This document shows, piece after piece, positions 13,414 to 15,225 of a stretch of DNA of 15,225 bases. The DNA is from a bacterium (GTDB taxonomy: Bacteria > UBA9089 > UBA9088 > JAGUXG01): positions 1 through 15,225 of the forward strand of contig JASEHO010000025.1 in the NCBI GenBank assembly GCA_030018505.1. Direction: 5' to 3'. Both the position numbers and the translations under genes were made by a program. Within the stretch, counting starts at the first letter, position 1; the number at the start of each line of letters is the position of its first letter. The notes beneath the pieces were generated by a model. That model searched no databases. It was not told the DNA's origin and saw nothing but the letters and a program-made list of their open reading frames with translations.

Positions 13414-14520
13414 TTAGGAAGTTAGTAATCCTCGTAAGGCCAAACCAATGGTGGTAGCAAATGCACACCCCTTCTTCTCCAAATCAGCTGACAAACCAAC
13501 ACTCTTGCTTAGATCAATCATTTGAAGTGGTCTGGCAACCATCACATCTATCCCCAATCCATTTGAAAAGAATGTGGTCAGGTTTGATAGGTTTGCGCTT
13601 CCTCCGCTTAAGATAACCCTGTCAATATTTTTCTTATATGATGGCAATTGTGTATAATAATAGGTGAAAGAACGGTCAAGCTCATCAAGAAGCCTTGTGG
13701 CTACAGACTCTATGGCATAAGATACCCTTCCGGATTCAGTCGTAGTTATGGTTGTATATTCCTCTCCTAAGAGCAGACCCCCTCTTTCCTCCTTCGTCTT
13801 TTCAGCTTCGGAAAATGCCAGCCCAAACTCCTCTTTTATGGCATCCGTGAAGTCATTCCCACCTACCATAATATCCCGATTAAAGGATGAGGCATTCGTC
13901 TCAATAATATTGATGTTTGTGGTTCTGGCACCAATATCTACGAGAGCAATCACTCCCTCTTTTTCTACACCACCCTCTTCTCCAATCGACCACGCATCTT
14001 CTGTAGCAAATGTGTCAACATTGATATAGACAGGTTCTAACCCTGCTTTCTGAAAGATATCAAGATAGCTGTTCACAGCCTCTCTTTTTGCGGCAACTAA
14101 GAGAACCTCCATCATCCTTTCCTCTTTGTCAACAAACTCTTTGGTGATATGAAAGTCTATCAGAGCCTGCTCTACCTCAAAAGGAATATGGTCTTCTGCT
14201 TCAAACCTTATTACTTCTCTGAGTTCTGACGCAGGCATAAATGGGAGCTTCAGGTATCTTATGACCACAGAATTAGAGGAGACAGAGGCATAAACCTCTC
14301 TTTCTTTTATCTTATGTTCAGAAAGCAGTTTTTTAATGCCTTCAATCGCATGGCCTGTCCACGCCTCTTTCTCATCGTCACGAAGAGGCTCTGGGGATAT
14401 CTTCTTCTCCCCAAGAGAAAGAAGAAAATATTTGTCCTTCTTCTTTGCCATTTTACAAACCTTAACCCTGTCAAAAGAAAGGTCAATTCCTACACCTACT
14501 TTTCCTCTTATTCCAAACAT
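13414..14520 (-). CDS. pilM: Type IV pilus assembly protein PilM
   Basis: PilM is an actin-like cytoplasmic ATPase that docks to PilN at the inner membrane and aligns the type IV pilus or type II secretion machine. The 368-residue protein shows the actin-fold phosphate loops GIDLSFDRVKV (11-21) and VDIGARTTNI (194-203), the adenosine motif ILSGGSANLSN (303-313) and PilM-typical FEAEDHIPFEVEQALIDF (106-123). The ATG at 14520 is chosen over an in-frame ATG at 14610 because homology begins MFGIRGKVGVGID and a strong promoter lies between the two. Only 10 bases separate the -10 box from this ATG, so the mRNA is nearly leaderless. pilN, pilO, pilP and pilQ, which usually follow, are absent. Downstream is the MITE-like element, upstream an insertion sequence. 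Confidence 0.93.
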   Translation of the reverse strand: MFGIRGKVGVGIDLSFDRVKVCKMAKKKDKYFLLSLGEKKISPEPLRDDEKEAWTGHAIEGIKKLLSEHKIKEREVYASVSSNSVVIRYLKLPFMPASELREVIRFEAEDHIPFEVEQALIDFHITKEFVDKEERMMEVLLVAAKREAVNSYLDIFQKAGLEPVYINVDTFATEDAWSIGEEGGVEKEGVIALVDIGARTTNINIIETNASSFNRDIMVGGNDFTDAIKEEFGLAFSEAEKTKEERGGLLLGEEYTTITTTESGRVSYAIESVATRLLDELDRSFTYYYTQLPSYKKNIDRVILSGGSANLSNLTTFFSNGLGIDVMVARPLQMIDLSKSVGLSADLEKKGCAFATTIGLALRGLLTS

Positions 14521-14530
14521 CTTAAATGAA

Positions 14531-14559
14531 ATTTTACAAAAAAATCCCCTTTCTGTCAA
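14531..14559 (-). promoter_or_regulatory. Consensus promoter of pilM, near-leaderless
   Basis: On the minus strand TTGACA (14559-14554) and TAAAAT (14536-14531) are 17 bases apart. The usual start point would fall about 3-5 bases before the pilM ATG at 14520, leaving no room for a Shine-Dalgarno sequence. The insertion sequence end lies about 30 bases further upstream. Confidence 0.75.
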
Positions 14560-14589
14560 GATATTTCTTTTCAGTTGTAATACCGAGAA

Positions 14590-14625
14590 TGAAAATGTCC
14601 TAATTTGCAAAGTGAAAATGTCCTA
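14590..14625 (+). repeat. Direct repeats at the left end of the insertion sequence
   Basis: TGAAAATGTCCTA occurs twice, at 14590-14602 and 14613-14625, a period of 23 bases, just before the transposase start. Motifs of this form are commonly seen at ends of ISNCY-type elements, where they may bind transposase. The exact outer boundary and any target duplication cannot be fixed because the right end is outside the window. Confidence 0.55.
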
Positions 14626-14665
14626 TTTAAGGATATAAAATATTCCTCAAAAAAGGAGGGATATT

Positions 14666-15225
14666 ATGAAGGAAAAGGAGGCTGTCTGTAGGGTAAAAGA
14701 GGCAAAGAGATTAAGGGTAATAGAAGAAGCTATTGAGAAACAATTGACTTTAAAGAAAAGCTGCCAATATACTTGGTCTTTCAGAAAGACAGGTAAGAAG
14801 GGTAGTTAAAAGGGTACAGAAAGAAGGTCCATCTGGAATAATTCACTCTTTTCAAGAGGCAGACCCTCACTTAAGAAGATTCCAGAGCAATTAAAGAAGG
14901 AGGTAATTGGCCTATATCAAGAAACATATTCAGGCTTTGGCCCTACATTATTTTGGGAGAAGCTATTAGAGAGAGATGGAATCAAGATAGGCAAAGAAAC
15001 CTTAAGAACCTGGCTCATAGAAGAGCATCCTTAAAAAGAAAAACCGTAAATCCAGACAGCACCGACATTGGAGAGAAAGAAAGGCCTATCTTGGTGAGAT
15101 GGTGCAAATGGATGGTTCTCACCATGATTGGTTAGAAGGAAGGGGTCCTAAACTGGTTATTATGGCTTATATAGACGATGCTACAAACACCATACTATGC
15201 TCGTTTCTATGATTATGAGGGCACT
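14666..15225 (+). pseudogene. ISNCY/IS1202-like transposase, frameshifted and incomplete
   Basis: A transposase reading frame starts at ATG 14666 behind AAAGGAGGG but is broken. The first frame gives MKEKEAVCRVKEAKRLRVI and stops. A one-base shift in the A-run at 14756-14759 restores an HTH segment, AANILGLSERQVRRVVKRVQ. A second shift near 14845-14854 restores RGRPSLKKIPEQLKKEVIGL up to LRTWLIEE. A third near 15031-15043 restores RKAYLGEMVQMDGSHHDWLE followed by GRGPKLVIMAYIDDATNT, which carries the DDE-type aspartates. A fourth near 15193-15196 restores YARFYDYEGT. The gene then leaves the window. The order HTH, then MDGSHHDWLEGRG, then YIDDAT matches ISNCY/IS1202 transposases. Four shifts in 560 bases mean decay or, less likely, assembly errors at homopolymers. 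Confidence 0.85.

Noticed and set aside
13364..13417. Seventeen-residue ORF with ATG at 13364
   Set aside because: It is very short, has no clear ribosome-binding site or homology, and overlaps the end of pilM.
14521..14610. N-terminal extension of PilM from ATG 14610
   Set aside because: The extra 30 residues have no PilM similarity and contain the consensus promoter.

Overview
The window reads as a chromosomal stretch from an AT-rich, anaerobic, uncultured bacterium. Bacterial features include FabD, RdgB, L7/L12, PilM, an ISNCY-type transposase and sigma70-like promoters. They sit beside a block of sulfide-using enzymes best known from methanogenic archaea (SepCysS, a DUF39/COG1900 homocysteine-synthesis pair, sulfide-type Thi4 and SufC). 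The phylum cannot be fixed from the sequence. A strictly anaerobic, sulfide-rich lifestyle is the natural inference.

Layout. (1) 1-2343, plus strand: an ATGA-overlapped housekeeping operon rdgB-fabD-NIF3-like, bracketed by two ~90-bp direct repeats (1-92 and 2422-2520). (2) 2629-6982, minus strand: a two-gene operon with an 8-nt overlap and a consensus promoter. It encodes a Schlafen/AlbA_2 plus GHKL-ATPase-like protein, then a 1060-residue STAND protein (cyclase-like domain, NACHT NTPase, eight HEAT repeats). The architecture resembles NTPase-based immune or signalling systems and is the best candidate for an undescribed system here. (3) 7084-11441, plus strand: five tightly packed genes, SepCysS, DUF39, NIL-ferredoxin, thi4 and sufC. 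Four of them act in reactions that place inorganic sulfur into cysteine, homocysteine and thiazole; the fifth belongs to Fe-S cluster assembly. (4) 11700-12086: rplL alone with its own promoter. (5) 12203-14520, minus strand: a UbiA-family prenyltransferase and an isolated pilM with a near-leaderless promoter, separated by a 179-bp MITE-like palindromic element. (6) 14590-15225: the left part of a frameshifted ISNCY/IS1202-like insertion sequence that runs off the window.

The intergenic spaces share a short repeat family (core ACTTCAGATGRGTAAAGTGTTAC and variants) in both orientations, once as the ends of the MITE-like element. No tRNA, rRNA or CRISPR array was recognised.
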